64,000 bases of DNA from Paralichthys olivaceus (Eukaryota > Chordata > Actinopteri > Pleuronectiformes > Paralichthyidae), in the NCBI RefSeq assembly GCF_024713975.1, contig NC_091099.1, forward strand, positions 14,923,501-14,987,500. The letters run 5' to 3'. Of this stretch, positions 1 through 12,650 are shown in pieces. How positions within the stretch are numbered: the first letter of the stretch is position 1; each line of letters begins with the position of its first letter. Under the pieces are notes generated by a model. The model was not told the origin of the DNA. It ran no database searches and was given only the letters and a program-made list of their open reading frames with translations. A program made the position numbers and the translations under genes.

Positions 1-3000
1 ACGGAGTGTTCCTCTCGTTTCCTCCTCATCCCCCCGCAGTGGAAAATAAGACACTGACCAGCAAAACTGTGTGAAGCTGCTGAACTCTTCATCAACATAA
101 TTATAAGATAATAGCAGTGGGAATATTAAGTTTTTATTATTGTATCTTGGCACTGAAGTAAACCATTTTGTACAATATTGTACAATTTAATTGCTATCTC
201 AAGTGAGCTGTTATTAGCACACTCCTGCTATGTTTGTATCATAATTAAAGCTAGAGATCAGATCAGACTATATAATATATCTGTACCATGTGTCAACTGA
301 AGCAATGTCTGAGTGAAAACATATATATGACTATATACAGTATATATATATATATCAACAATTCATATCTGCCTCTCTTACAGTAATTGAGCTGTTTTCT
401 GTGCCATGAGCAAAGTTATGTATCTACTCAAGCTCATATCATAATTTGCATTGTAAGAGACCTGAAGATTAGCCAAAGCCTGTGCATCAGCCTACCTTAC
501 ATTACTAATCATGCAGCAAAGATACAATGGCAACTGTTGAGACAAGAGAGGAAGTGTCAGTGCGTTGCATTAGCATGTGTTTACTGTCCTGAAATGTGAA
601 CAGCGGTGGGTGATATTGTGCTGCTGTCCAGCCCAGGAGCATCTCTGTCAGATGTAATCACTGTGTAATTAATTAGGACAGGCGGGAAAAGCTCTTCTTG
701 TATTAATAGCGGCATTAAATGGTTGTATTTATGATATCATTAGGCCACTATGTGGAGTAATTATCAGATGGGTGGAAAATGTGGCACTAAAATAACACAG
801 AGAGGTTTGAGTTCAGTGTGAAACAAGGCGTAATTATAACATGAAATTCATTGTAGCCCTGATTAGCTATTCTTAGCTGTTTGTCTGTGATATTAATTAA
901 ACCAGAGGGTTGTTTCCTGTAGCTTATGCAAGTGCAAGAGCATCAAACCGTGGGCCCTGCTGTTTTAGATACAAGATCGGGATAAAACAGCTTGAGTACA
1001 GTGATTAGAGGTCTATATCTCCTGTTTTATGGCTCACACGACCTTCAAATGTGGATAAAAATGACCAAGAAGATACTTAAAAGAACAAGGGTCATGATTC
1101 TGTTAACTGATAGCTGGAGTTTCCTAAGGTCCTCATAAATTTTACAGCGACAATGACCTTAATGTTACAGGTTGTGGCATGTAGGTCAAAACTGTAAAAT
1201 GGCACCATGACATCAAGCACTTGCAAATGTGTACAACTGAGTTTTATTTATTTCATAGGATAGTTTATTTAATCTTTATATAGGAAAAAGGATATAACCA
1301 ATGCTACATGCGGATGAAATTTTAATTTGCATTGCCCAACAATTACAATGACAACACAAGACAAACCATTGACAAACAATTAAAACACACTGTTGTTGAC
1401 ATGAGAGACAAAAACACTGTGATTAAGTTCCTACAGACTTTGCTCTAGTCTGAGTTATAGTCTGTTTGATTGTATATTGATCTTCACTCCATTTTTTAGA
1501 GTTGGTAAATCAATGTAAGCATTTCCCATGGTCATTTTTTATAAATGAAGATTTCTTGCTTCATGTGATTCCAATATGTTTTTTCTAGGAGACCACAAGA
1601 TAGGAGACTTTGTATCACCTGAATCAGAGTCGGGTCATTTTGTTTATATATCTGACTTTTCTCTCGTGTCTTTCTTGTAAGCCTCTAAAATATTCAAACA
1701 AATATTATGAGATGGAAAAGTTTCTCTTTGATTTAAATACTTTGAAATTATAGAAATGCAACCTATGGAAACAGAGTCTGAGTACGATATGGCTTTATAG
1801 TCATGGCTCACAAGCAGAAACCATTGATCCACCACATACAGCACATATACAGAAACACTGTATAGCTACTTATTAGGTACTTAATGTGTTTTGGCTCAAT
1901 AGTTTAAAGCACCACAGTCCTAGCCTTCACATTAATCATCAGGAGCCTGTAAACAGTGATGTCTAACAGGATCAGCCTGGGCCTGGCTCCATTAGTGCTG
2001 GACCGACTGTTATAAAGTAGACAGGGCTTTGCATATTCACTGAAACGTACACAATGAGTTCACATCTACACAACCCAGCCAAATAGACTCCTCTCAGCTC
2101 TTCCAGGGGCCGTTTTCTCGTCTCAGCTTCAGAGTGAAAGGCGTACAGTATTAGTTCACATTTACTGCAGCTTGGAGAGAGGCGTGCTCTCTGCCAGCGG
2201 AGCAGAGATTTACCACATACAAGTGTGTGCCACCTGTCTGACCTGTCTGTCTGCAGCCACTGCTGCCCAGAAGGAACCATTAGTAGAGCTCTCTGCCACT
2301 GTCTCAGCTCTCACTGGGCAGGAAAGTGAACATGTGCTGGCTCAGGTAACATATCGTAGACTTTTCCTTCAAGGTTTGTGGTCATCATGAATTAAGATAT
2401 AAGATTATATTTTCAAGATCTAAGAGAGTTAGCTTCTGTCAGAAAACTTTATATTTTTCAAGCTCTTATAGCTGCTCCAAATAGTCAGATAAACTCTATG
2501 ATAAACGACTTCCTGTAGCAGAAGGACGTCTCTGTTACATGTGACAGAAATGTGTTAGTAATGTAGCTGAATAATCACAAGTGTTGCTGTGGAGGAACAA
2601 GTCCCACTGGGAGACAGATGGCAGTGGCCACAGAAGTACGAGGCGTGTGCTGGCTCTGCACATTCATTGTAGGGCCAGATCTCAACACCTCACCCTTTTC
2701 GATTAATCAAGCCTGCCTTGGTTATTTAAGGCCTCCGATTAATCATGCAGGATAACTGAGGTGATAGATTAGGGTTAAAGGAAAGTTTGGGGATTTGGAG
2801 ATAAAGGGGGTTTATTTAGGGTTAGTCTGGCCAACGGTCATTTGACTGCTTTTTTTGCGTTGAGTTTAGTCATCATTGGTAAAGTCATATTTTGATTTAG
2901 TGATATGTGTCGGTGCTGTGTGAGACAGATAAAGGCCACAGGCCAGAGAATGCATTCAAGCTACCTCTCCTTCTTTGGAAAAATAAACCTTTCTCAAATT

Positions 3001-6000
3001 ATTCCTTTTTTTTTTTTTTTTTTAATCTAAGGTGACGTGAGTGTTAATGAATTCAGCCGGGGAAGTGAGGCAGTGAGCCTGAGAGCCCTGTACTTCAGGC
3101 TCCTTGACTGGTAATTTAACTGCTGTATGTGAGAGGATATGCATACATCAACACTCAACACCTCAACACTCTCAACTGGCAGGGTCTGAGGGAATGTGTG
3201 AGTGTTTGTATGAGTCTTTCTGCAGCTCAGCAGACTATTGGCATTGAATCTACATGACCAGCCGTCAGAATAACATTTCAGTCCTTTACTATGGGAGCGG
3301 TAGATAATTTTTAAGAGAAGAGAAATCACAAAATTACTTGTCTTTATGAAAATGTGTTTAGTGCCTCATAGTGTGTCAAGGCTCCTCTAACCAGCAGGTC
3401 TATTAGCATAGTCACAGTATGGGGTCATACTGAAAAAACTTTATTCATGAGCAGGCATTCCAGCTACACTGCAATAACAAGTCCTTGGTTTGCTAATGAC
3501 CATTGAAAGTGAGACGGTCTGGTGTGCTGTTAAATGGCAGAGAGAGCTGCGAGGATCTTACTTAAAGCTGACTTGATCTTCTTCGTCTTTACTCCTGCCA
3601 GCTGCTCTTTGCTCTGACAGACACAAGCACATTCCTTGGACAGAAAATTCTGGTTGAGCCATTTACCTGCCAATCAAAACCGAGGGGGTCAACCCCCCCC
3701 CTCCTCCGGGGATAGCACACTCTCGCAGCCTCCGCCCGTCATGCACCGAGGGTCTCCAGATGAACTCTGACGCAAGTGTGTTGATGTAGGATCATTTGAG
3801 CATGTCGGCGTGTCAGCCAGCGCACAGAGAGCACACCACTTCTATAAGGGGCCACAGTTAAGTTTACACTAATTAATGGGGCTGAACTTCTCAAGGCAAT
3901 GCATAGCTTTCCAAGCAGCAGCAGGACCCAATTCTATATTTAAATCCTGGATGCAGCAGGGTTATTTAGAGAGAGGAACATTTTCCAACACCTCTTTTTA
4001 CTGAATCCAAATGAAAACGGCCACCTGAGAGAGATTAGGAGACTCGAGAGACACTTGTTTCTTCCCTTTGTATATATATTTAAGTATTACTTATTTAAAA
4101 CTACAGCAATAGCTTTAGAATAGAGATAAAAAAATATTTAATATTATTATTAATACAATAACTTGTAAATAGGAATATTTTGTAGGTAAATGTAAAAACT
4201 AGTCTGCATATTTTACAAGCTCTGTGTATGTATGTGTGTGTGTGTATATATATATATAGATACAAGTCGCAACTGAAGTTTGTTTATGTATTTAATTACA
4301 TAAAATGGAAATAATCAATCAAAGTATCTCAGCATTCAATGTGTTTGGTTATTTTTGAATAGACTGAAGTTATTGTTTGATAAGTGGTGTCATTTTTTAC
4401 AATTTTCATTGTGCCATTTAGGTTGTATCTGTTTGTATTTGAACCATTGTTATAATTGCATTTCTGTGTATGTCTGACAGCTCTTGTGTAATCTTGTCCT
4501 GTTATCTTGTGTTGTCTCCTGTTGTTTGTCTGCAGCACATTGTTTGTGCAGTCTATCTTTGCCTTGAAAATCTCAATGAGGCGGTTATATGATTTTTTTA
4601 AGAACAGCACTTGAGTAAATGCACTTTCCCACCACTATATTTGCATTGTCTACTGTATATATGTAAAAAAAGAAAAGACACACATGCGGAAACACACTGT
4701 GACATTTCACAATAGCGGTCTAATCTGAGCTTAGGCTTTTAAACAATGTAGCACCTGATTGTTGGTTTATCGTGGGGCCTGCGGTCACTGTTGTGCAGCT
4801 GCACTGTGAAGCACTGTGGGAGGGAAGGGACGGGGGGAAATGTCTGCTGCTGTGAGGGGTGGAGTGTACAGCAATGTAGGGGTGCTGAAATCTGTGCTGT
4901 CACAAGACTCTCTCCCTCTCCCCCTCTCAGCGGGGCCCTGTTGCCACCTCCCCCTCAGCCTGTCCACCTGCCCTCCTCCAAACTCCCCCCGCTGTACTCC
5001 CACATGACAGAGGAGCCGCCAGAGCAGCTGGGGTTAGGGATACTTGTCAGCAGGGCGATCGTGTGTCCTCTGAGTCGGTCCCCCGTCTGTCTCACAGCCA
5101 CGTCGACTGACAGCCAGCATCAGCTGATTATCGCCACCGTGGCAGTAAAAGAAACCCACTTTGGCAGTGACAGGCTTATGACCTGCAAGACATGCTCATA
5201 TTGAGTAACCAACACATCATCCAGGGGCTCAGCCTATGTTACCCTAGCCTTGAGAACACACTACTGGGCAGATAATCTGACACATTAGCAATCTGTTTAA
5301 GGTTAAAGGATCAAATCATAGCCACGGTCATAAACTGCATCTGTTACTCGTACAACATGTTTATGTGTTTGAACGCTGTAATTGAACTTTATTGCCTCTT
5401 TGATACACAGAGCTGAGCCATTCTCACAGGCTTAATGTGATTCTAATCATATCTCCAAAAACAAGTCTGAAAGATCATTAAGCTAAAAGGTTTGCTCATC
5501 GTTAAATCAGACCTCTGCTATGTTTGAATAAGTTATATTGCTGACCGAAGGCAAGTGTGGAAACAACAGTATATGAGCATGGCACTCATAAAAGTTATTT
5601 TAATCCCCCCTGGCCGGTCGTGCTTGGTGTTTGTGTATTTTGAGAATCTCTGAGAGGTTAACACCCCCTGTGCTCAGAGGCTCAGACAGACTACTGGTGT
5701 CTGGTATCAAGCTGAATTAAAGCTATGTCAACACATTCAGTCAGCCAGGCTTACATTACAGAGGCACCCGGTCGTCTCTTATCTGAGGCACAGACATACA
5801 GTCAGCTACATTACACACACACACACAAATTTGATATTCCACTGTTCCTCGCGTTTATTCTCTAAATATATTTCTGTGTTGAAATATAAGAGTTTGAAAA
5901 TCTTTCTGTTGTCTGCTGTGAGGACTTGTTTACCTTGTTTACATCACGCAAAGATTAGAAAAGCACTGAAATATATTATTTATTGATGGAATCAAATTAA

Positions 6001-6838
6001 AAGGCTCCATATTCGTTTGAAAGGTATTGAATTTTTTTTTTGCGGGATTGTTGGCTGGCTGGTGTTCCAGAGTGGCAGACATTGTAACGGTCCTCTCTGA
6101 CTGAGTGTGTTATTGTGTCTCTAGCCTCGGGCCCTCCTGCTTCACACTAACAGTAACTGACTAGCTGTGGCTTATGTTGTTATGTAAAGAAGCCTGGCCC
6201 GATGGGGAAAGGCGGACTGCTCGCCCGGTAAAGTAAGCATGAATGATGCGAAGTTGATGCTGTCCTCAGACTCTTGTTGTTGTGTTGACTGCCCGTGTGT
6301 GCGGCTTGTTAGGTGGCTGAAAGCATTGTGTTTAACCCCAGAGACATCTGTCTGGGAGGTAGAGGGGAAAGGAGAGGAGAATTGCTGCACCATGCTGCTA
6401 TAAATACGCTGCGGCCATGACAGCTCACAGAGGAAGCAGCTGAGAAGAGGAGCTTTGCTATGCTGCATACCTTCTAGTGACCCTGTCACTTCCACAGAGG
6501 TCTTAATTATTCTGCTCTGCCTGCTCCCCTCTGCTTACTGCTGAAGCCGTGACACACGGGGCCTGTCACACTGTACTCTATCTAACGTACTGCACTCACA
6601 CAATATGTAAACAGCAGTTTGGCTTAGTGTAGTGTCCTTTCTGCACAAATCTATCATTATAATTAGTGTTAGACAGACTTTTGGCTACAGCCTTTTGGCT
6701 ACAGCCACGTTCACTGCCATTTTTACTATAATGAAGGATTGAATTAATTATCTTATGAGTTTATTGGCTCTATATATTTTCAATTATTCTCTGATAGTAC
6801 AAATATATTTTTAGGCATCCAAATTGTTAACGTTTACA
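1..6838. other. Gene desert, segment 1 (no gene seen)
   Basis: I find no splice-consistent coding exon here on either strand. Open frames are short, begin anywhere and match no family I know. The DNA is AT-rich with short TA and TG runs (about 340-355 and 4218-4257) and a T homopolymer near 3007-3023. Two patches, about 640-770 and 2690-2770, are dense in homeodomain-like ATTA/TAAT cores within otherwise complex sequence, which is the texture of vertebrate enhancers. That is an impression only, because conservation cannot be tested here. Confidence 0.6.
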
Positions 6839-7101
6839 TAGGGCTGGGCGACATGGCAAAAACTAAGATAAGCATTTTTATTGCAGTCAATAGTGATACA
6901 CATTATTATTTATTTTAAGTTTAAATACTGACTTTTGTTTTTCTTTATGGGCAGGGACAAACACTTTTGTATTTTACTAATCTTGTGTAGTTATACCTCT
7001 TCACTGTGCTTGTATAGTGCAAAACAACTACTGTATCCATACTTTATTCTTGGAAATTATATTGCGTTAATTGTTGATATTCTTTTATTGCCCATCCCTG
7101 T
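6839..7101. mobile_element. Short inverted-repeat transposon remnant (MITE-like)
   Basis: The left end reads AGGGCTGGGCGACAT and the right end, on the other strand, reads AGGGATGGGCAATA, an imperfect terminal inverted repeat about 260 bp apart. The interior is AT-rich with no coding capacity. Fish genomes carry many non-autonomous elements whose ends resemble this one. Class and target-site duplication cannot be fixed by eye. Confidence 0.5.
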
Positions 7102-7404
7102 GTTTACACCTTTTTTATTTGCTTGTTAGTTTGTACAGATGTAACCAGACAAATGATTCAGTCTGATGTGAAGATTCTAATCTTATACTCAGGGTTGCAG
7201 TCCATAAAACAAGTCATATTTTATCATAGTGTGAATGACCTCTGTTGCCCTGCGAATGACGTTTGTGGCTTAAACGGCTGGTACTGGTATGGAGGTACAT
7301 CTTTATCACCTTTGCAGGCTTAATGGCAACTTATAAATGGGGCTAGAGTTTCCATGCTCCAGTTTCAGTGTAGCCAAGGTCAAAAACGAATTCCTGTTAC
7401 TCAT

Positions 7405-7445
<41 letters not shown>

Positions 7446-10400
7446 AAACAAACACAACAGAATACACCTTCCAATTTAAGATACATACAAATTAAGTTTT
7501 GTGTGTGTTCTGATTTAAATATTGCCACATAATTATACTCTTCAACTCTTCATACATCACATAATACCAAAAAGCATTTTTGCTGCACTTTCAGTTTTAC
7601 TCCACAATTGTTCTGGCAAGATAAGTGCCCACCACTCACCCTGAAATAATTCAGCATGTTGTTCCTGCAGAGCCATAACCAGCACTCTGCCCTGACAATG
7701 ACTGATACTGTTGTGTTGCCTTTATCTGGGCCCAATAGTGTGCTTATGTGTGAGGGTGTGTTTGTGTGCGACACTAACTGGCACCAGTGGATAGATTACC
7801 TAATACAGTCCAGGCACGTTATTAGACCCCAGGGCGCTGGCCAAGTCACTCTGAGTTCTGTTTCTAGCCTTTTAATTATTCATCAAGGTATTGCCTGGGA
7901 TGTAACCTCAATTACTGTGGGCTGCGGGGCCAGGTCACGTGTTGTTAACACTGCACCGTGATCAGAGCCACCACAGGGAAGGCTGCCAACGGGTAGAAGT
8001 GCTCTGTGGCTTGGCACTCCACCCACCGCCACTGATTGGCTCACATTTAGCAGCATGCTGGCTGCACCGAGGGCAGGGAGGGGAGGGGCATTCCTCAGAT
8101 TCCCTGTTGCCACAATGGGGACAGGAGGATGGTGTAAATACTGTAAATCAAAGCTTGATTGGTGTGATCAGCGTGGTGTGAGCAGCCGCATGAGGCTGAC
8201 GGAGAGAGGGGAGGGAAGAGGGAGGAGGGAGGGAGGGGAACAGCTGAAGGTTTGAATGAGCCAAGAGGAGGGTGAGATATGAGCGCTCTCTTGGGCCCAC
8301 CTGTAGTGAGCAGGCAGGCTGTGCACCTGCAGTCCTGGAGCCCTCAGCGCACACACAGCATTGGGGGCGGGGGGGGCTAGGAACTGGCAACCCAGCAGCT
8401 CTTGACAGGAGTGCACAAGGATGAGAGGTCTGATTGTGGCTGGAAAAACTAAGGGCGGTGGTCATCAAATGTCCTGTTTGTAGTGTTTTCACATTGAAAT
8501 TCAGGTATCATCTCACTTTATTCTTTGCCCTTAAAAAGAAAACTCAAATAAACTCAACTGAACATTTCTGCCTCTCAATTTGCACATTAATAAGGCATCT
8601 GCAGTCAAACAGTCAGAGCAGAATTACTCTACTTCTATCAGATTCGGTGAGAGCGATCAGACATCCCATTTCTCGGCTGATTTGTGGCGGTCATGTGTAG
8701 CCATCCCCTGTGCCTGCGTCGCTCTGACAACCATGCCATGCATATCCAGGTAGTGATAATGAGAGATGCTGTCATGGCGATCTATGACTAACAGCAGTTT
8801 CACGCTGTGTTAAATGCAGCCCACTGCCTTGTTAGAGTCTGCTCCCTCAGGCCACACCTAACTTAACCATCTGATACCAAGGCCTCCACATCCCATGAAT
8901 TAGGATATAAAAAGCTGGTTATTATAAGGCGACAAATGTGCAGATATTTTTTACTGACGGTGTTATCAACACGCGTCCTCACAATAGAACAAATAATCCA
9001 TCATCCCTTGATGTTTCACCGCAGTGATCCAAGAGGACACCTGCAAATTCTGCCCCTGTGAGCCCTGTCACACCATGTGTGTACAGCATTACAGAGCTGA
9101 GGTTATCAGCTTAACTGAAAAGTAATCAAAAGAATTATAATAGTTTGTATATGTTGATAGGATATAATTGTAATTTGATTATCTTTGTTATTTGACTCTT
9201 GGTTAAAAAACAAAATCCCCTTTGATTTAAAAACACATCTCCTTGGGTTTTTGAAAACATTATTGAAATGTAGATATTAAATAATAAATTGAATCAGCAT
9301 ACTAATAATTAATAACACACACAATTAGCAGTTTCAGCCCTTTTTTATTTGTGCTGTGATTTGTTTTTCTTATATTATCGTTTGTACACTTCATTTTCTT
9401 AAGCTGGACTTTTTTCTTGACCAGGACCAATCATTTCTATACTTTCTATAAATTGGATATATGTCATGTTAATGAAGCCATTTCAGACATGTGAAGAATG
9501 CAGCAGGAGATTGTCTGGGTCATATACACTGTCACAGCATCGGGAAAATGTGGGGGTTGACGTCTGGGTGGAGCATGCAGGAGGCAGGCAATGATGTATA
9601 AATTCTGTCTTTCCTAGATGATGTCTTTGTCTGCATCTTCTACGTTTGTGAAACCGTTTTTCCAGTTTTTGGTCTGTAGCGTCATCAGCTTACTCTGAAT
9701 TTTCTGGACAATTTTTGTGGCATTCTAAAATAGGCTCCCTTGGGATAGTTATTAGATATATATATATATACACCTTTGTTTTAGAAAGCTCTTATGCGAG
9801 CAAATTACTTAACTTAACAGTAAACTATATATTTTTGAATTATTCTCATATTAATATTTAATATATTAACTCATCATTTCAGCTCTAAATTAAATGGCCA
9901 AAAATGCTAAATAATAAATGGCTGCCGCAAAACATCACATCAGCATCTCTGGTGACTGACGGTCTTCTGCTGCGGGCTTTATTGCATTACACCCAGAGGA
10001 GAAGAGCAGATGTCCCAGAGAAGTGCTACTAGCTGCAGGCAGTCTGACCTCAGGGGGCCATGCAGACAGGATGCACCTCCAGATGGGACATCCTGAGTCA
10101 TAAATATTGTCTGAATTGTAGTGGCTATAATGGCACATGCCTATTTCTGCTATGCTTACAAGTAACCTTGACCGCAGATTTACAAGCACAGTCATGGATT
10201 GCGGCGAATGATTTAAAGGCTGTGAGACTATAAAGTGAAACACATGTACAATGTGTTGAGTTTCGCATATGCCCTGTGAGTTGCATATTATTCTTGATAT
10301 TGCTACATGTTGAATAATGTACTGAATTGAAGATGCATCCTTTTAAATTTGACTAAATAATGTGGGAAAAACGAGTGTCATTAATTTACTATAGCTGACA

Positions 10401-10585
10401 GCTTTTCTCCTCTATTAGTTTTTATCCGGATGTTTTAATTATGTCTTCTCTCTAAAGGTCTTGTTTAGATAATGTAGTAGTTGCTAATTAACTAGCTCGC
10501 TCTCTTGTAGCTAAAGTCACGATATTGCTTCGTTCATGTTGATCCAACAGCTAAAGCTGGAGCTCTCCGCTTTCCATTACAACGA
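7102..10585. other. Gene desert, segment 2 (no gene seen)
   Basis: No supportable exon is present. The stretch 7930-8420 is GC-richer than its surroundings, with an inverted CCAAT motif (ATTGG near 8035) and purine-rich runs. It could be a regulatory element, but nothing in the sequence shows transcription. The rest is AT-rich, complex, single-copy-looking DNA. Confidence 0.5.
7406..7441. repeat. (CA)n microsatellite
   Basis: An uninterrupted CA run of about 18 units in the gene desert. It is likely to vary in length between individuals. No gene context is apparent. Confidence 0.95.
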
Positions 10586-10655
10586 AAACTACAGGACACA
10601 AACTACAGGACACAAACTACAGGACACAAACTACAGGACACAAACTACAGGACAC
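10586..10655. repeat. 14-bp tandem repeat, five perfect copies
   Basis: The unit AAACTACAGGACAC is repeated five times head to tail without a mismatch and then decays into AAACCCTACAG. The exact identity of the copies suggests recent expansion. It lies far from any gene I can identify. Confidence 0.95.
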
Positions 10656-11369
10656 AAACCCTACAGAATTAATTCTGGGGCAAGAAATGCAAACGCTCTG
10701 CTGGCCCTGTGAGCTGAGTGGATTATCTATAGCTGCAGTCCTGCTGCTTCTCTTGGATACTGCCTTTTATTATGGAGTGTTTTATTGCTGCCAGGAGTAA
10801 AGCTGACAAGGAAGAGGCAGCTATAAAATGAAGCCTCCCATTCTTGGTCGTCTGCCACCTCCTGTGAAAGCTCTGCAGTCTGTATGCATGTTCATGTGCA
10901 CTGGATGTGCATGCGGGGGATTGATGTGCATTGTGAGCTTGCTTGTTTGTTCACTTGGTGTAAGAGGCTGAGGCTGAGTTTCCAGAATAAATAAGGCATC
11001 ATTGATTACGCGTGTCTTTGTAATCGTCGTGGCTCTGACACCTTATCTGTCCTGTACCACAGAGTGCACACAGAAGTTAATGTGCAGAATAACATGAAGG
11101 AGAAGTTTGAGAAATGATAAATTTTAATGTGCTGCTACATCTGTTTTTGTGTCTGACAGATTTTTGGCCAAAATTAAGTGTCTTGAATATTTTTCCAGGA
11201 CCTACAATGAGATAATGAGTGTTCCCATCCATTAAACAACATTTGAGTAGTGCTTTGTGTTTCAGTGATCAGTTAAGTGTGTTTAATTTACTCCTCATAT
11301 CTCAGTCCAACAACATCAGGACACACCCTGGGACATTTTTTCAAGCTCTGTCTCTGTGTGTGCGTGTGC

Positions 11370-11370
<1 letters not shown>

Positions 11371-11414
<44 letters not shown>

Positions 11415-11500
11415 TGTGTGGGGGCGTCTGTGTGGGGGCGTCTGTGTGGGCGTGCGGGCGTCTGTGTGGGCGTGCGTGCGTCTGTGTGGTGTGTGTGTGT
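11371..11500. repeat. (TGCG)n microsatellite merging into a GT/GC-rich minisatellite
   Basis: About eleven TGCG units are followed by diverged units containing GTGTGGGGGCGTCTG and GTGTGGGCGTGCG. The alternating purine-pyrimidine content favours left-handed DNA. The tract creates long spurious open frames on both strands. Confidence 0.9.
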
Positions 11501-12534
11501 GACCATGTTCACATGCCTTGCAGTGGGCAGCAGCAGGGATCAGTGGAAGTGGAGCGCTGACAGGTTGACCCATGCCAAAGCCCTCTGTCATTACAGGGAT
11601 CAAACTGGTCAAGGCCACAGACTTTCACTTTTACTCCTCCCACTGCAAAAATGCTGCGCCTGCCCTGTTCACATAAACAAATACAGTTACGTGAGTTTAG
11701 GGACCATATTGGTGAAATTCTGGCTTCTCACCATTAATCTAGATGTTCCCTGTTTTTAGAAAACTGTGTGTGGATAAGTACACGGTGCATGATAGATGCC
11801 CAACATAAATCTGCCCTTGGGAAAATTATGCAGATAATTACATTTGATGAAATGACTGTATTGGACATACTGTAAGTATTAAATCTCTTCTACTTTTATG
11901 CTTCCAAAAAAAGTTGTTCTTCCTGTCTGCCATTGCCTTGGCGTTGACATTGGCCAATGTCTCTAGACTTGCTATCATTGTGGGTTCTATACAGGAAAAT
12001 AAACACAGAGAGAACTGTAAATTTTGCAAATCTCTTTTAAAACCCTGCCTTTCAGAAATTGCACTAACTTATTATAAATAGTTTTTTTTCCAAATATGTT
12101 TAGAATGAAACATAATTGTGGCCTGGGTTATGTTTACGGGCTACATTTTTTCCTAGTAAAGGAAGTGGTACATATTTGTACCACATAGATGTCATGATGA
12201 GATGGATTGTGGACACGGGAAACTGTGGTTCGTATCTTATCTTTAGCACCACGTGTGGTTATGTTTTGGCCTCCAAAAGATTTGAGTTTGGTTCAGTATT
12301 GTAAAATTGTACATGACGTGTCATCCATCTTGAATTTGTCTATGTATAGCCCCAGATCATAAGCTTTTTATAACTTAACCAAGTTCTTTGAGAGTCTAAA
12401 CATAACCACAGTCATGCTGCGTTGCTATATAATTGCTGCTTGAGAAAACAATCTCAATAATTTAACTGTATATAAAAAGGAATTCTGCCACAATAATGGT
12501 GATAAATTGATGCGTCATTTTCTATAAATGTATC

Positions 12535-12650
12535 TGGGGTGTATTTCGGTCAACATAATTTAACATAATCAATCATGACAAATTATCGATATTGTTTAGT
12601 ATAAAAGATATTGTAACGATTCTTTTGCTGTATCGCCAAACATTTGTGTT
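12535..12650. repeat. Probable fragment of a dispersed fish transposon
   Basis: Read on the minus strand, the segment begins TTTGGCGATACAGCAAAA and continues with repeated ATATCGATA-type words. This is the texture of a common fish non-autonomous element, and its GGCGATA start recalls the end of the element at 6839-7101. Only one end is recognisable, so this is a tentative call. Confidence 0.35.

Noticed and set aside
4791..5204. 137-codon proline-rich frame near an acceptor-like CCCTCTCAG
   Set aside because: The run PPPPQPVHLPSSKLPPLYSH looks superficially exon-like, but two other frames are also open, there is no matching donor in phase, and no family is recognised.
10586..10655. CRISPR-like array
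   Set aside because: The repeats abut with no spacers, and the window is clearly vertebrate.
11219..11759. Overlapping long frames on both strands
   Set aside because: They are driven by the TGCG/GT repeat, which stays open in several frames and yields cysteine/valine/arginine or threonine/histidine runs.
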